Positions 1-9,899 are shown, counted from the stretch's first letter. The stretch is 15,684 nt of DNA from Glomus cerebriforme (GCA_003550305.1 QKYT01000369.1:75292-90975), one strand, 5' to 3'. The notes: generated by a model not told the origin, from the letters alone. Translations and numbers: made by a program.

Positions 1-579
1 CATTTCAATGAACAATAAATGCTGCTAAACAATTAATTGCAGAAAGGAGAAACCTACACCAGCAATTTGAAAGAATTGCAAATCATCATCACGGCAATAT
101 CTGGACATTAGTAGCAAACAGGGTGTTCACTGCAATTGGCTTTGTAGTGACACCCAAACAATGCCATACAAAATGAAACATTTTCAAAAGAGGTTATGAA
201 AACCTCATAAGAATAACAAATGATAACGAGAAAGAATTTCCTCTTACAAGCCCTAACAGTTTTGATCGAGNATGTTTNGNCNATATGAATNATGAATTTT
301 GGCTGCAGACTGGTAATTATTATTAAGTATCATTAAATTTTATTTAGGCCATTTATTTACATTTTTTATTGGATTTTAGATTTGTTTAAATGGGAGTACA
401 GACATCAAAATGCTGTACATAATTGCCATCGATATAAATATCGGTACAGGTTACGATCTCTGAGAAGAGAAAGAAGGGAAAGGAGATCCTCTTCTTGGGA
501 TTGATCAAGAGGTAGAGATGGTAGAAGAAGAGATAGAAGGAGAGATGGATCCNGACGTAGAAGATATTATAGACATTAA
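1..579 (+). pseudogene. Myb/SANT-like domain gene relic with Arg-rich tail, 5' end outside the window
   Basis: Exon 1 (to 312) reads INAAKQLIAERRNLHQQFER, then a Trp- and Lys-rich helical stretch with TPKQCHTK and KRGYENLIRITND, and ends in EFWLQTG. This is the layout of the Myb/SANT-like (trihelix-type) DNA-binding domains that are abundant in these fungi. An intron with GTAATT..TTTTAG ends (313-379, 67 nt) rejoins the frame exactly. Exon 2 encodes KWEYRHQNAVHNCHRY and an arginine-rich RR/RD/RS tail ending at TAA 577-579. Breaks: a frame change near base 16, TGA at 174-176 and TGA at 502-504; at the first, and probably the second, Trp (TGG) would be expected. Several N bases lie at 271-291 and one at 553. 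The original product was probably a nuclear DNA-binding protein, perhaps of transposon origin. Domain family is by eye; the broken state is directly visible. Confidence 0.6.
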
Positions 580-813
580 AATTTTTATTTTTATTTTATT
601 ATATTATAATTATATTTTGTTATTTATCAATTATCGTTATTACATTATTTTAATTTTGACAATAAAAAAATAAAATTATTAACTAAATATTATGATAATA
701 CAAAGCAATTATTCTGCATTTACTATATTCTACGAATATACTTATAATCAAAGGCCCAGTACCTTATAAATTAGTTTAAATGCCAAAACTCTAATTAAAT
801 CATATAAAAAGTA
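580..813. other. AT-rich spacer
   Basis: No gene is seen. The first 100 bases after the Myb/SANT-like relic are T/A-rich and could hold its 3' untranslated region, with AATAAA near 660. TGCCAAAACT at 781-790 resembles sequence inside the fold-back element that follows, so that element may once have been longer. Confidence 0.5.
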
Positions 814-961
814 TTGCTGAAACGCTGAAATAGTTTCAGCAAGTTTGGCAGTTTTGCGATTTTGATAGGTTTTGCAATTTCAGCATTTCTTGATAATTTC
901 GCAAAACTAGTTTTGGCAATTTCACGTACGCCATTCTGCCAAAACCTACTAGTTTCAGCAA
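814..961. mobile_element. 148-bp fold-back / MITE-like element
   Basis: Perfect 10-bp terminal inverted repeats TTGCTGAAAC (814-823) and GTTTCAGCAA (952-961) bound the element. GTTTCAGCAA occurs again inside at 833-842, so the left end can also form its own hairpin. A perfect 14-bp palindrome CAAAACTAGTTTTG lies at 902-915, and TTTGGCA / TGCCAAAA words recur in both orientations. It has no coding potential. A clear target-site duplication is not visible. It is best read as a non-autonomous element; the superfamily is unknown. Confidence 0.5.
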
Positions 962-1680
962 GCAATCTTAGTTATATTTAAGATAGTTAATATCTTTATA
1001 TTATATTTTATTTTTGTATAAATATTCTGAAAATTTTATTAAGTTCTCTTTAGTTCTTGTAACTTCAATTGAATAATAAAATATCTTTTACCTAAAAACA
1101 CTATACCATTTACCAATTAAAGAGCAAACTGTACTCAACAAACGTAAATTATTGTTACCTCTATCGTTATAAACTTAATTAATTTTCATTCGAACTTAGG
1201 AAAGAAAAGTTAAAGATAAAGGAATCAAGAATATGATTAGACGTAACAGCAAAAAGGATTATTAGGATTAAATAAATAAGGTTTTCACAACTAAGCCACT
1301 TTTAATAAATAAATATAATAATTATTTTATATTATTTGCATTACATTCATTATATTACAATTTTTATAAATACTTTATAGAATGCTTATTTTAGATACTA
1401 TTTAAAATGCAGGTGTGCTTAATTTCAGGGGTGCTTTATAATAGCAAAATATGGTACTTTAATACTTGCTTAATTTCTGAAATTAACATCTCTAAATTTC
1501 AATTTAGATTATAATAAATAAACATTAAAAAAAATGACATTTCCTTTAAAAAAGAAGAAATGTATGACATATTTCAGTCAATATATATATTAACATCAAA
1601 TGAATTAGTCAGTAATTATTTATAATATAAATTAACCTTATAATACATACCAGATACATTTATTAAATATTTAAATTTTT
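962..1680. other. AT-rich region without recognisable gene
   Basis: Both strands are full of stops. No splice-bounded open exon chain, tRNA or long repeat was found. Short A/G-rich stretches near 1200-1260 do not stay open in any frame. Confidence 0.5.
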
Positions 1681-2274
1681 AGAAAAATTTGGATGAGACC
1701 TTGCTTATGCTATTAATAATATGCATATTAGGCAAAATAATGAGTCCGTACTAAGAGAATGATATATAATGGCTTCTCACATGATCAACACATGATTTTC
1801 TATTGTAATCCTAAAAACTGTAGTAGTTATATTTTTATGTTTTTATATTTTTTTTAATTCTAATCAAATATTTTTAACATATAATTTTTCTATTATTCTC
1901 CATTCAATTACGTCATATCAAACTTAATTAAATCTAAAAATTGCAATAGTTATATTAAAAATATTTTGTGAGTAAAATTTGATAAATATTTTCCAAAAAT
2001 TTTTTGCAGATAATTCATGTAAAATTTAATAATTTAAATAAAAAAAAATAATTTATCACCATAACAATGCATTGTTATTCTTATCACATGATCTATTATA
2101 TCACATGACTTATACTATATAATAATTTGTCATCTCCTGTATTACACCGTAGTTTTCTATTTTTACTATTTATTCTAGGGACAATTTTTTCAGTATAATA
2201 AATACTATTTATTATATGTTATTCATCACATGTTTAATTTTGCCTAAATTTTATAATGCTGGCCAAATTTTTCT
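1681..2274. mobile_element. possible degraded inverted-repeat element
   Basis: AGAAAAATTTGG at 1681-1692 is the exact reverse complement of CCAAATTTTTCT at 2263-2274. Further in, TTAGGCAAAAT (1728-1738) is the exact reverse complement of ATTTTGCCTAA (2237-2247). The spacing between the two words differs by about 20 nt between the arms, so any terminal repeat has diverged. Several CACATG words lie inside (near 1779, 1790, 2086, 2102, 2227). No transposase is seen. In DNA this AT-rich, chance matches cannot be excluded. Confidence 0.3.
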
Positions 2275-2467
2275 TATTTGGATCTTAGATAATATTATAT
2301 AATCCAAAAAAGGCTCTTTTAAAAATTAAAATTTTGTTTATGCAAGATTTTTAAAAAGACAATTTCATTGCAGATTATTTAATTCTGGTTAGAATTATGA
2401 ATCATATGATACTGAAGATGCATCGCTATAGCAATAAATTACAAAATCTTTTAAATAAAATTGACAT

Positions 2468-2700
2468 AAAATTATTCTTTTAAAGATTTGATAAATAAAT
2501 TTGATGAATATTTACCAAGATTTTTTATATGATTTTCACTTAAAATTATGTTTAAAATTTGAATAATTCATATGATTCAAGTGAAATTTAATAATGTAAA
2601 ATTATTCTCTTAAAAATTTGATGAATTTGATAAATATTCATGATGAATATTTGATAAAGATTTTATTAAATGATTTTCAAGTAAAATTATTTTCAAAAAA
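2468..2700. repeat. diverged direct repeat, ~130-bp period
   Basis: The stretch beginning AAAATTATTCTTTTAAAGAT at 2468 recurs in slightly altered form at 2598 (AAAATTATTCTCTTAAAAAT). Both copies continue with TTGATGAAT or TTGATAAAT words and a TGATTTTCA..TAAAATTAT block. This looks like an old tandem duplication. No function is apparent. Confidence 0.45.
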
Positions 2701-2739
2701 AATCAGATTTTTGAATTTTTATTAATATTCGCCAGAATT

Positions 2740-2810
2740 TTTTTATATAAATAGTCTTTCTTTTTTCCTCTCTCCTTTTCTCTTATAATTACTCTTCCCT
2801 CTCTTTAAAT
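2740..2810 (+). promoter_or_regulatory. TATA box followed by CT-rich tract (putative core promoter)
   Basis: TATATAAATAG near 2744 is followed directly by an almost pure pyrimidine tract (CTTTCTTTTTTCCTCTCTCC and on to about 2807). TATA plus a CT-rich initiation zone is typical of fungal promoters. It points toward the three-exon candidate at 3191-3626, with room for a leader exon; GTAAAT at about 2899 could end such an exon. The link is inferred from position only. Confidence 0.35.
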
Positions 2811-3190
2811 TTTTATAAATTCTAATTTAAATTTAAAAATAATCTAGTCTCCTATAGAAATTAGGGTGTTAATAACTGAAAGAAGGCAAACCAATCAAGT
2901 AAATACTTTTATAATGAATATAAAAAAAAATAAAATAAATATATAAATATATATATTTATATTTTTTTAAGTTTACTGGAACATATTCAGATAGATAAGA
3001 ACTAATTATTAGAACAATCTTACTACACATATTAATAGAGCCTGTAATAGCAATTATACCAGGAATCAGTGCAGACAAAAATTTAATAGACTAGTTTCAG
3101 AATATAATATATGTAATTTAATATTAATAATAATTAAAAGTTAATATTTAAATACTTCCATATTTCTAATTTATTATATTCAAATTTTAG
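2811..3190. other. possible leader/intron DNA upstream of the three-exon candidate
   Basis: AT-rich. A stretch at about 3000-3100 reads as hydrophobic peptide on either strand (plus frame contains ELIIRTILLHILIEPVIAI). It has no convincing start, and no donor site joins it in frame to the exon at 3191. CAAATTTTAG at 3181-3190 is a usable splice acceptor. Confidence 0.35.
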
Positions 3191-3626
3191 GATATGAAGC
3201 TTTATGTGGCTAATGATAAAAGAGGAGCTAGAAGTTATATTGAGAGATTATATTTTAGTGAGTTTTGCACAAGATTTTAGAAAAAGTCAGATAAGTGATA
3301 AAAATTTAGATTTTAGATTTTTTAATTAAAAAAATTATATACTTATATTTTTAATTATAATAATTTTTTTCAGTTGATGAATATAATATTAAAAGAAATG
3401 CAGTTGCAATTATACAAAGAAGGAGAGATATATGTATGTGAGGTAAAAATTTTGTTAACCAAATTTCAATTTTCTATTTAATCAATTTTCTAAAATAGTA
3501 ATTTTTTTATTAGTGAGATTGATAAAGGGTAGAGATAGAGGTGAAGGTGATGGTAATGGTAGTAGTAGTGGTGGTAATGATAGTGATGGTGGTAGTGATG
3601 GATATGAAAATGGTGATAATAGGTGA
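3191..3626 (+). CDS. candidate three-exon small gene with Gly/Ser/Asp-rich tail
   Basis: Three segments join without a stop: exon 3191-3257, intron 3258-3373 (GTGAGT..TTTTTTCAG), exon 3374-3433, intron 3434-3513 (GTATGT..TTATTAG), exon 3514-3626 ending in TGA. Both introns interrupt codons, and the phases match (67 nt, then 60 nt). Using ATG at 3194 the product is 78 residues: a basic amphipathic part (GARSYIERLYFIDEYN, then VAIIQRRRDILRLIKGRDRG) followed by a roughly 30-residue acidic G/S/D/N tail encoded by GGT/GAT/AGT triplets. The true start may lie in an upstream exon. I do not recognise the family. A hand alignment gives a weak resemblance to the alpha2-alpha3 part of histone H3, which I would not rely on. 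Confidence 0.4.
3540..3626 (+). repeat. GGT/GAT/AGT triplet-rich microsatellite
   Basis: Purine/T triplets (GGT, GAT, AGT, GAA) repeat imperfectly for about 85 bases. In the frame of the preceding exon they encode a Gly/Ser/Asp/Asn tail, so the repeat may be coding. Confidence 0.6.
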
Positions 3627-4207
3627 GGTGAAAGTAGTAGTATATTAAAAACTATTTTTGTTAGTATAATCTAAAAAAAATATCATAAAAATTATATGAT
3701 ATTTCTTCAAAAGCTCATGCAATACTAAATAAAATAAAAATTATTATATTATAATACATTAATAATTTCTGCAGAATTATTTTATTTTTTTTTCTTATTA
3801 CTAATTTTTTCAAATTTATGTTATATAATTAAAATTACTTCATTTAGAAAAGTTTTCTTTTAGAATATAGTTCTTTATATTATGATCTGTGTAAATAGAT
3901 GAATATGCAAAAATTTTGTAGATTATTTAGGATGTAGTTAGCAATATTAGCAATAAAAATAAATTAGCTATTTATTTATAAGCAAAGAAATAATATAACA
4001 TAAGAATTTACATTATATAACCTAAAAAATTAATAAAGATTTTACTAAAAATTATAAAAAAATAAATTGTTAAATTTTATTAATATAATAAATCAATACA
4101 TAATATTTAAAAAACAAAATAGTATTATAACATTTATTTTAATCAACTATCTTTACAAAAAATGTTCTTTTATAAAAAAAAAAAAAATAATTATTTTACT
4201 ACTATAA
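3627..4207. other. AT-rich spacer between convergent genes
   Basis: No coding exon or RNA gene is seen. The 3' ends of the plus-strand candidate and the minus-strand F-box gene face each other across it. A run of 13 A at about 4177-4189 precedes the F-box stop. Confidence 0.5.
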
Positions 4208-5840
4208 TTAATACATTTCTTTTATATAAAAAAAACAATCAATACTTAATTCATAATAATCTAAAACTTTAATATTATATAATTCAAATTCCAAAATTTC
4301 ATCTTCTGAAAAAACTAAAGATTTATTTTTTTCAGAACTAACTTCTTCAAAAGCTAAATAATTAATTCTTTTTTCTTTCATAAAAGATTTTTTTATATAA
4401 GGTAAAATATCTTTACTATTTTTACTTATTTTATTTCTAATTAATAATTTATTAATAAAAATATCTTGAGTATCTTTTAAAAATATTTCAAAATTATTTA
4501 TATTAAACATAAGAGTTAAATTTAAATATTCTAATTTAATTGGAAGAATTTTTCCTAAATTTAATAATATAATTGAACTAAGATTAATATCATAATTTAA
4601 TTGATTATGAAAATCATATAATTTACAAAAATCAATAGTAAGATAATTAAGATTTTGTTTAATATTTTTAATTAAATCAAATATAGGATAAATATCTTGA
4701 TTATTAAAACCAAGTAAATAAAAAAATTTAATTTTTTTACAATATTCTGTAATTAAATTAATTAATTATAATTTTGATTCATTACTTGTAAATAATCTAA
4801 GACTAAAATTTTCCAAATAATTACCAGAATTTTGTAATAATAATCATAAAGATTGAATGTGCAATACATCATTTATAAATAAAGATTTTAATTTAAATGG
4901 TTTTGATATATTAATAATTTGTTAAATGATATTAGAATCTAAAGAATAATAATAAAGAAAATGAATAGATTCTAAAACATTTAATTGTTCAAGAACCTTA
5001 TTTAAAATAGTAATATCTTTAAAATCAACATAATAAAATATAAGAGTATTTAAAGAATTTAAACAATTAGAATTTATTAATGATAATAATGAATGATATA
5101 AAGAAAAAGTATTAAAACTAAATAAAATTGGTTTGAGATTTTGTTGAGAAACAATTAATTGTGATAAACATTTTTCAATTAAAGTATTATCATTATTATT
5201 AAAAGTTGGAAATTGAAAATGAAGTGAAGAAATTGAATTACAAATAGGGTATAAAAATTTTAAAAAAGAATTTATATTTTTAACTAATATTGTATCAAAA
5301 TAAAGACTCAAAATTTTGATATTAGAAATGAAATTTGGATTTTTTAAAATTAATTTGAAAATCATATTAAAATAATAACAATCTTTATCTGAAAGTATTT
5401 CAATTTTCAAAGTATGTAAATTTACATCATTATTAATAAATATTTTAAATAATGAATGATAAATTAATTTTGTAATATCTGAATTTTGGTTATTAACCCA
5501 TTGTTCAATAAAAAAAAACAATTTTCCATGTATTTAAGAATTTAATGAAACTAGGGTAATTAAACAATATAGTTGATGGAATGGTATTATTATTAATTCC
5601 ATATTCTCCCAATTTTGTTTTAATATCATTTAAATTATGTAAATAAATTTCAATAAAATGATAATTTTTAGGAAGTTTCATTAAAAATGAATCTGCCCAT
5701 AATAATGGGATTGCTAAATGACACCATAATCTATTAACTAAAATACATGAATGTAAAGTTGAAAAATCGTTCTGAAAATATTTTATGATTTCATTTATTA
5801 ATTCAGGTAATTCTTCTGAAAATATTTTTGAACATATCAT
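4208..5840 (-). pseudogene. F-box protein gene, full length but broken
   Basis: The start ATG is 5840-5838 with A at -3; the N-terminus MICSKIFSEELPELINEII is followed by FSTLHSCILVNRLWCHLAIP, a typical F-box. F-box proteins bind Skp1 and recruit substrates to SCF ubiquitin ligases. The rest (about 500 residues) is Leu/Ile/Asn-rich with LRR-like repeats, as in the large Rhizophagus F-box family, and ends FFYIKEMY-TAA at 4208-4210. A longer upstream ATG at 5951 adds a Phe-rich stretch and is unlikely. Damage: one 1-nt shift at a nine-base homopolymer (plus A at 5510-5518), then in-frame TAA (4922-4924), TGA (4844-4846) and TAA (4766-4768). Elsewhere the frame is open and family-like for 543 codons, so the decay is recent or partly sequencing error. 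Confidence 0.85.
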
Positions 5841-6409
5841 TGTGAAAAAAAAGAAAGCGAGAAGAGAAAAAAGAACGTTTGTTTTTCTAAAAAAAAAAAT
5901 TATGTAAATTAAATACATTTTTGGAGTAAATGTAATGCACTTACACAACATTTATGTCAATCATTTTCTTTCGTGTTGATTTGTGATTTGGCAAGCCCAT
6001 AATAAAAATCATTCTCTTTCATATTATTTTTTCAATAAGATTCAAATTTGATTTGTTTGAAGTATAGATAAATAATGTCTATATATAAAGATAATTTATA
6101 TCAAAGGATAGCACAAAAAATTTAAGAAACTGATCGTGAAATCTTTTTGAATTGAAAAAAAGTATTTCAATCATGCAAATTCCTGAATTTATATGACGTA
6201 ATTAAAATTTATTCATCTTGGTTGAATTATTCAAATTAAATATTATAAAATGAAAAATAAAGCTTTTATTTACTGTATTTGTATTGTAATCACATGATGA
6301 TCTAATAATTAGTATGACGTAATATATAAATTTTGTGTTACTATCAAAATTTCTATTCATTTATTCAATTTATTTAAAACCTGAAGACTTTTTTATGTAC
6401 ATCCATATA
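5841..6409. other. upstream region of the F-box gene
   Basis: No gene is found. A/T-rich motifs within 200 bases of the F-box start could serve as its promoter, but no clear TATA box can be chosen. TATGACGTAAT, containing an ATF/CREB-like TGACGTAA core, occurs twice (6192-6202 and 6313-6323). ATCACATGATGA lies nearby at about 6290. Confidence 0.4.
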
Positions 6410-6690
6410 CGTTTACCTCGGCTTAGTGGTTAGAACCGATATCTGACATTCAGATTTAAATCCAGTTTCCTTCGATTCAGATTTAAATCCAAATATTGAA
6501 GGAAACCGTATATAATAAATCTGGATGGAATGAAGGAAACTGGATTTATTATATCTGGATAACTGAAGGAAAACTGAATAAAACCGGATATAAATCTGAA
6601 GAATTTGAAGGAACCGGATATATTATAAGTTAAAATAAAACCAGATTTATTTTTTAAATCCAGTTCCAACCTCTACCTCAGCTCCACATC
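6410..6690. mobile_element. fold-back / minisatellite element with tRNA-like (SINE-type) head
   Basis: TCGGCTTAGTGGTTAGAACC at 6418-6437 resembles a tRNA A box, and CCTTCGATTC at 6469-6478 resembles a B box at tRNA-like spacing. Behind them, imperfect repeats starting GGAAACC, GGAAACT, GGAAAAC and GGAACC sit at 6501, 6535, 6568 and 6610, each followed by GGATnTA/ATCTG-type words. The left part (6451-6473) is inverted against 6532-6557; GAAGGAAACTGGATTTA is shared as a 17-bp inverted repeat. The flanks TACCTCGGCT and TACCTCAGCT look like a direct repeat. It is probably a SINE-like or fold-back element; the tRNA origin is an inference. Confidence 0.4.
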
Positions 6691-6983
6691 TTTTTTAACA
6701 ATATCTTTCAAAATTTACTATGAAACATCCCTTATATGTAAATGATTGATTAATATTAAAAAGTTCTCAACCAGCATATTTGTTCAGAGACTTTTTTTTT
6801 ATATGATTATTAGCCTTTTAGTCTAATTTAACTGTCTAAAAATAGATTTTTAAAAAGTTCCAGTTTCCAGTCAGCCAGCATTATTATTATATCAATACAT
6901 TTCATTCCACTCAAGAGTTAGCTGGGCACCTTTTATATTCGATATATTTAATAACTTTTTATTATTTACTAAGTTTATGTATA
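6691..6983. other. AT-rich spacer
   Basis: No open exon chain is present. The moderately GC-richer patch at about 6858-6930 (AGTTCCAGTTTCCAGTCAGC region) shares the CCAGTTTCC word with the preceding element and may be a further fragment of it. Confidence 0.4.
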
Positions 6984-7140
6984 CAGTAAGTTCTTCATAA
7001 GTGCACTCTCTATAAGTGCACGCATTATATAAATTCTCTTTAAGTGCATGGTAGGCTTGGTTCTAACTTATAAGAACTCTATATATTTTATTCTTTATAA
7101 ATGCACATCCTCTTTAAGTGCACATTCTGCTATTTTTTTA
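6984..7140. mobile_element. end of a pogo/Tigger-like DNA transposon
   Basis: After a TA dinucleotide the sequence CAGTAAGTTCTTCATAAGTG begins. The ten-base word (A/T)TAA(G/A)TGCA(C/T) then occurs five times (6997, 7012, 7040, 7097, 7114), often after TCTCT or TCTTT. A CAGT terminus next to TA, with repeated subterminal words, is the usual design of pogo/Tigger ends, where the words are transposase-binding sites. The matching opposite end and the transposase were not found nearby, so this is a one-ended fragment. Confidence 0.4.
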
Positions 7141-7230
7141 CTGCTAGTTCAACGATTTTTGTTTAGTTCTTATCATACTGGGGTATAGAACCGCTAGTTT
7201 AACACTCCTTTTGTATTTTAATAATTTTAG

Positions 7231-7626
7231 AAATGGGCCGATAAAGTTGAGAAGAAAGACAAGAAACGAATTTGGAGAAACAAAGAAAGAGTATCCATAA
7301 ATGCTCTCATTAAATTTTTGAAAGAATATGATTTAAAATTCGATATGAAAGCGTTCTTATATTCAAAGAATCAAAAATCGTTGGACATGATCTTTTAACC
7401 TTCAACGAAAAGGATTATGAAAAATGGGGCCTAAAAAAGACGCTGACAATTAGGTTAATGAAATTTGTAATGGACAACAAGGACAAAAGTGAGTAATCAT
7501 GACAATTCATCTGAAAAATGATATTTCCTTTTCAAAAAATGTATACTACTAACTAATAAATTTTCTAAGTTTCAGAACGATTTTAAAAAAAATAACATTT
7601 TCTTATTTGTTATTTCGATCATATAA
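7231..7626 (+). pseudogene. SAM-domain (sterile alpha motif) gene relic
   Basis: The first exon follows an acceptor (AATTTTAG, to 7230) and reads ALIKFLKEYDLKFDMKAFLY, a 1-nt frameshift at the A5 run 7373-7377, then VGHDLLTFNEKDYEKWGLKK and TIRLMKFVMDNKDK. The FLKE..L..D / GHDLLTFNEKD / WGLKK spacing fits a SAM domain, a helical protein-protein interaction module widespread in Rhizophagus. A clean intron follows (7489-7575: GTGAGT, perfect TACTAAC branch site at 7547-7553, TTTCAG), and the frame continues to TAA 7624-7626. No start codon is visible; it would need an exon in the region occupied by the transposon end, which may have destroyed it. Confidence 0.6.
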
Positions 7627-7989
7627 TTTAATGTGGTAATTTGTTAGTTATTTTTAATAATTGTTTGTCTGAGTTAAACATTAGGATCAAAGTTTCTTAT
7701 ATATGCAATAAAAAATATTTTTTTTAAAGAAATTATGTACTATAAAATGAAATATAGGAGATACTCGACTATCTGACTGATCTTTCCTTACCTGATATAG
7801 TATAAGAAAAATAAAAGAAAGGTTAAAGGGACTAAGAATCTATTGTATCATAGCTTAATTAATAAAATCTATACTTATTTGCTTGTGATTTTTAACGTTT
7901 GTATGCATCAGAATAATAAAATTTAATGTATACCATTTATGATATAATCATTATAATAAAATGTATATTGAAGATACAACTATCTTGTT
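7627..7989. other. AT-rich spacer between two relics
   Basis: No frame stays open and no repeat was recognised. The DNA could be decayed intron or exon sequence of either neighbour. Confidence 0.4.
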
Positions 7990-9899
7990 AATGATAAAAT
8001 TCAAGAGCACTTCCCAGATCAGGATAAAATTACGGAGGCTAACATTAGAAAAGGAGGAAGGAAGGGCAATAAAAATCTTCAAGGCAAAGACGAATTGTAT
8101 TAACACTTTTTCTGCATCTATATAATAGCTAAAATTTTGAAAGCTAATCAGTGAGGGAGGTAATTATTCGGGCTAAACCCTCTGATGAATTTCTAAACAT
8201 TCCTAAATAGTTATATAAAATATTGTGTTAGTAATAATAATTCAATCTCAAATTTAAGATGGTACCTTTGCAAGGATTTTACAAATTAATTCTGAAGGCA
8301 ATGCTATCCATGTTCCATGTACTGTATAAGTCATTGCCTTCGATATGCATTTGATGATTGTGATCAAAATCATCCAAAAACCTGCCAGAATTATGAAAAT
8401 TTATTGGAATTTTCAAGAACACATTATCAAACTCTTGAAGAATATCAAAAACAACTAATATACTCACGTCACATCATGCCCGAAAAACATACCTCAATGC
8501 CCAATTGGATTATAATAAGAATTCTTTCTAAAAATGCAAGAGAAACAAAATCTGGATTAAACAAACAATCGGCATTTGATCAGTGCTCAGGCAACAAAAA
8601 AACAGGATGTCTGGTCTACTGCTTCTTCACTGCATGTTGTTATAGAAACTCTTGAGAAAAAGACAACATGGATACAACAGTTTCTGACAAAGGCCTCGCT
8701 ATCATAATATTAAATTGATGATTATTTTATCTTATTGGAAGGAATAGTATGGAATTAATATAAGAAATTAGACATTTTTGGAGGAAAGTGAGACAAAAAC
8801 TGCGATAGATTCACATCACACATTTTAGATTTAAATATTTTTTATAAAATAACCCATGCAATCAAAAGATATGTATAATATTACTTCTGGTGAGAACATT
8901 AAAAGTGCTATCAAAGATCTGGTAGGGTCTTACGTAGCATACATCCAGCCTAATCATTCTCAAGGTTTGTGATTTATCTCAATTGTATATTAAATCAACA
9001 AAGTAATTTTTTTTTGCATTTAAATAGATCAAATCACAAATAAGAAAGGAACTACTCAAGGAATTACAAATTTGGCAGAATGGGACTTGGCCAAGTGAAT
9101 ATGATATATCTATTGAAGAGCTCTACCTGGATTTGGTTCATAGAATAAGTTTCACCTGAAAAAAAATAAAAAAAATTACTGAAGAACAAAATTTTATCAA
9201 ACCAAACCCAATGATTACTCAACATTCAAAATCTAACAAACCTTGGACAATATCAAGCATTGAAAAAAAGGTATAATATTTTACAATCATTTCATGTGAA
9301 ATATGTGAAATAAAAATTCTTACACTACTAATCGACCAAACATTTATTAGATGACAACACTGAAACTAAAGAACATTCAGATGATGAATTAGGATTAGGT
9401 GCATCCCGGTTTCATTTAGCATATGGCAATATGATTGACAATGGATGTACCTAATAAATTTTAAGAATGCAGAATATGTTGATCTCAACAATCAGATACC
9501 AACACATACCATCCCAGTAACGAAAGGTAAATTAATTTTGTGAATATTTGATGCTAATTGCAAATTATTAATATGTTCAGTATTTTCCTTTAGTCATGAA
9601 GAAATATTTCATAAAGGATGGATCTAAAGGAGAATCAAAAGATTAGAACACCGCTGAAAAGAATTATACCTAAAAAAAGGATTGTTTTAGATGTATGTTT
9701 CACACAGGAACAGCTAACCCTAGACAAAATATGTCTGCCCAAGAGATTCGAGATGAGCTATACTAGTCGTGAACACGAAGGAGAAACTAATCTGGATGAT
9801 ATTTTTAAGAGTTGACTGTTGCCAACTGGACCACAAAAACGAAAATGGAAGCAATCTATGGCTTTAAAGATCATGGAAGCAAAAACTGAAACTTCTTAA
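7990..9899 (+). pseudogene. decayed multi-exon gene resembling an RNase H-fold integrase/transposase-like family
   Basis: Pieces in order: DKIQEHFPDQDKITEANIRK (about 7997), DGTFARILQINSEGNAIHV (8258), DDCDQNHPKTCQNYENLLEF with YQTLEEYQKQLIY (about 8350-8460), SSLHVVIETLEKKTTW, TVSDKG and YHNIKLMIILSYWKE, ETKTAIDSHH (8790-8819), ITHAIKRYV, GENIKSAIKDLVG, AEWDLAK, RALPGFGS, and a Lys-rich C-terminus KWKQSMALKIMEAKTETS ending TAA 9897-9899. SD.G..YHN followed by an acidic ETKTAIDSHH block is reminiscent of integrase/DDE catalytic motifs in a family repeated in Rhizophagus genomes; this is recalled, not searched. Introns still look spliceable: 8965-9027, 9271-9350, 9527-9593. Damage includes TAG at expected Trp codons (8745, 8769, 9141) and many frameshifts. 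Confidence 0.5.

Noticed and set aside
2869..3078. Minus-strand 69-codon frame, hydrophobic start then Tyr/Ile/Lys-rich
   Set aside because: Half of it is encoded by an AT-dinucleotide-like stretch; no family features and no splice context.
4208..5840. Alternative genetic code (stops read as Gln or Trp)
   Set aside because: TAA, TGA and TAG all appear, in relics that also carry frameshifts, while other frames here end normally at TAA, TAG and TGA.
6430..6669. Minus-strand 79-codon frame
   Set aside because: It lies entirely inside the fold-back/minisatellite element, and its SG/FRFI repeats merely reflect the DNA repeat.
8279..8467. Minus-strand 62-codon frame
   Set aside because: Antisense shadow of the RNase H-like relic, whose plus-strand peptides are family-like.
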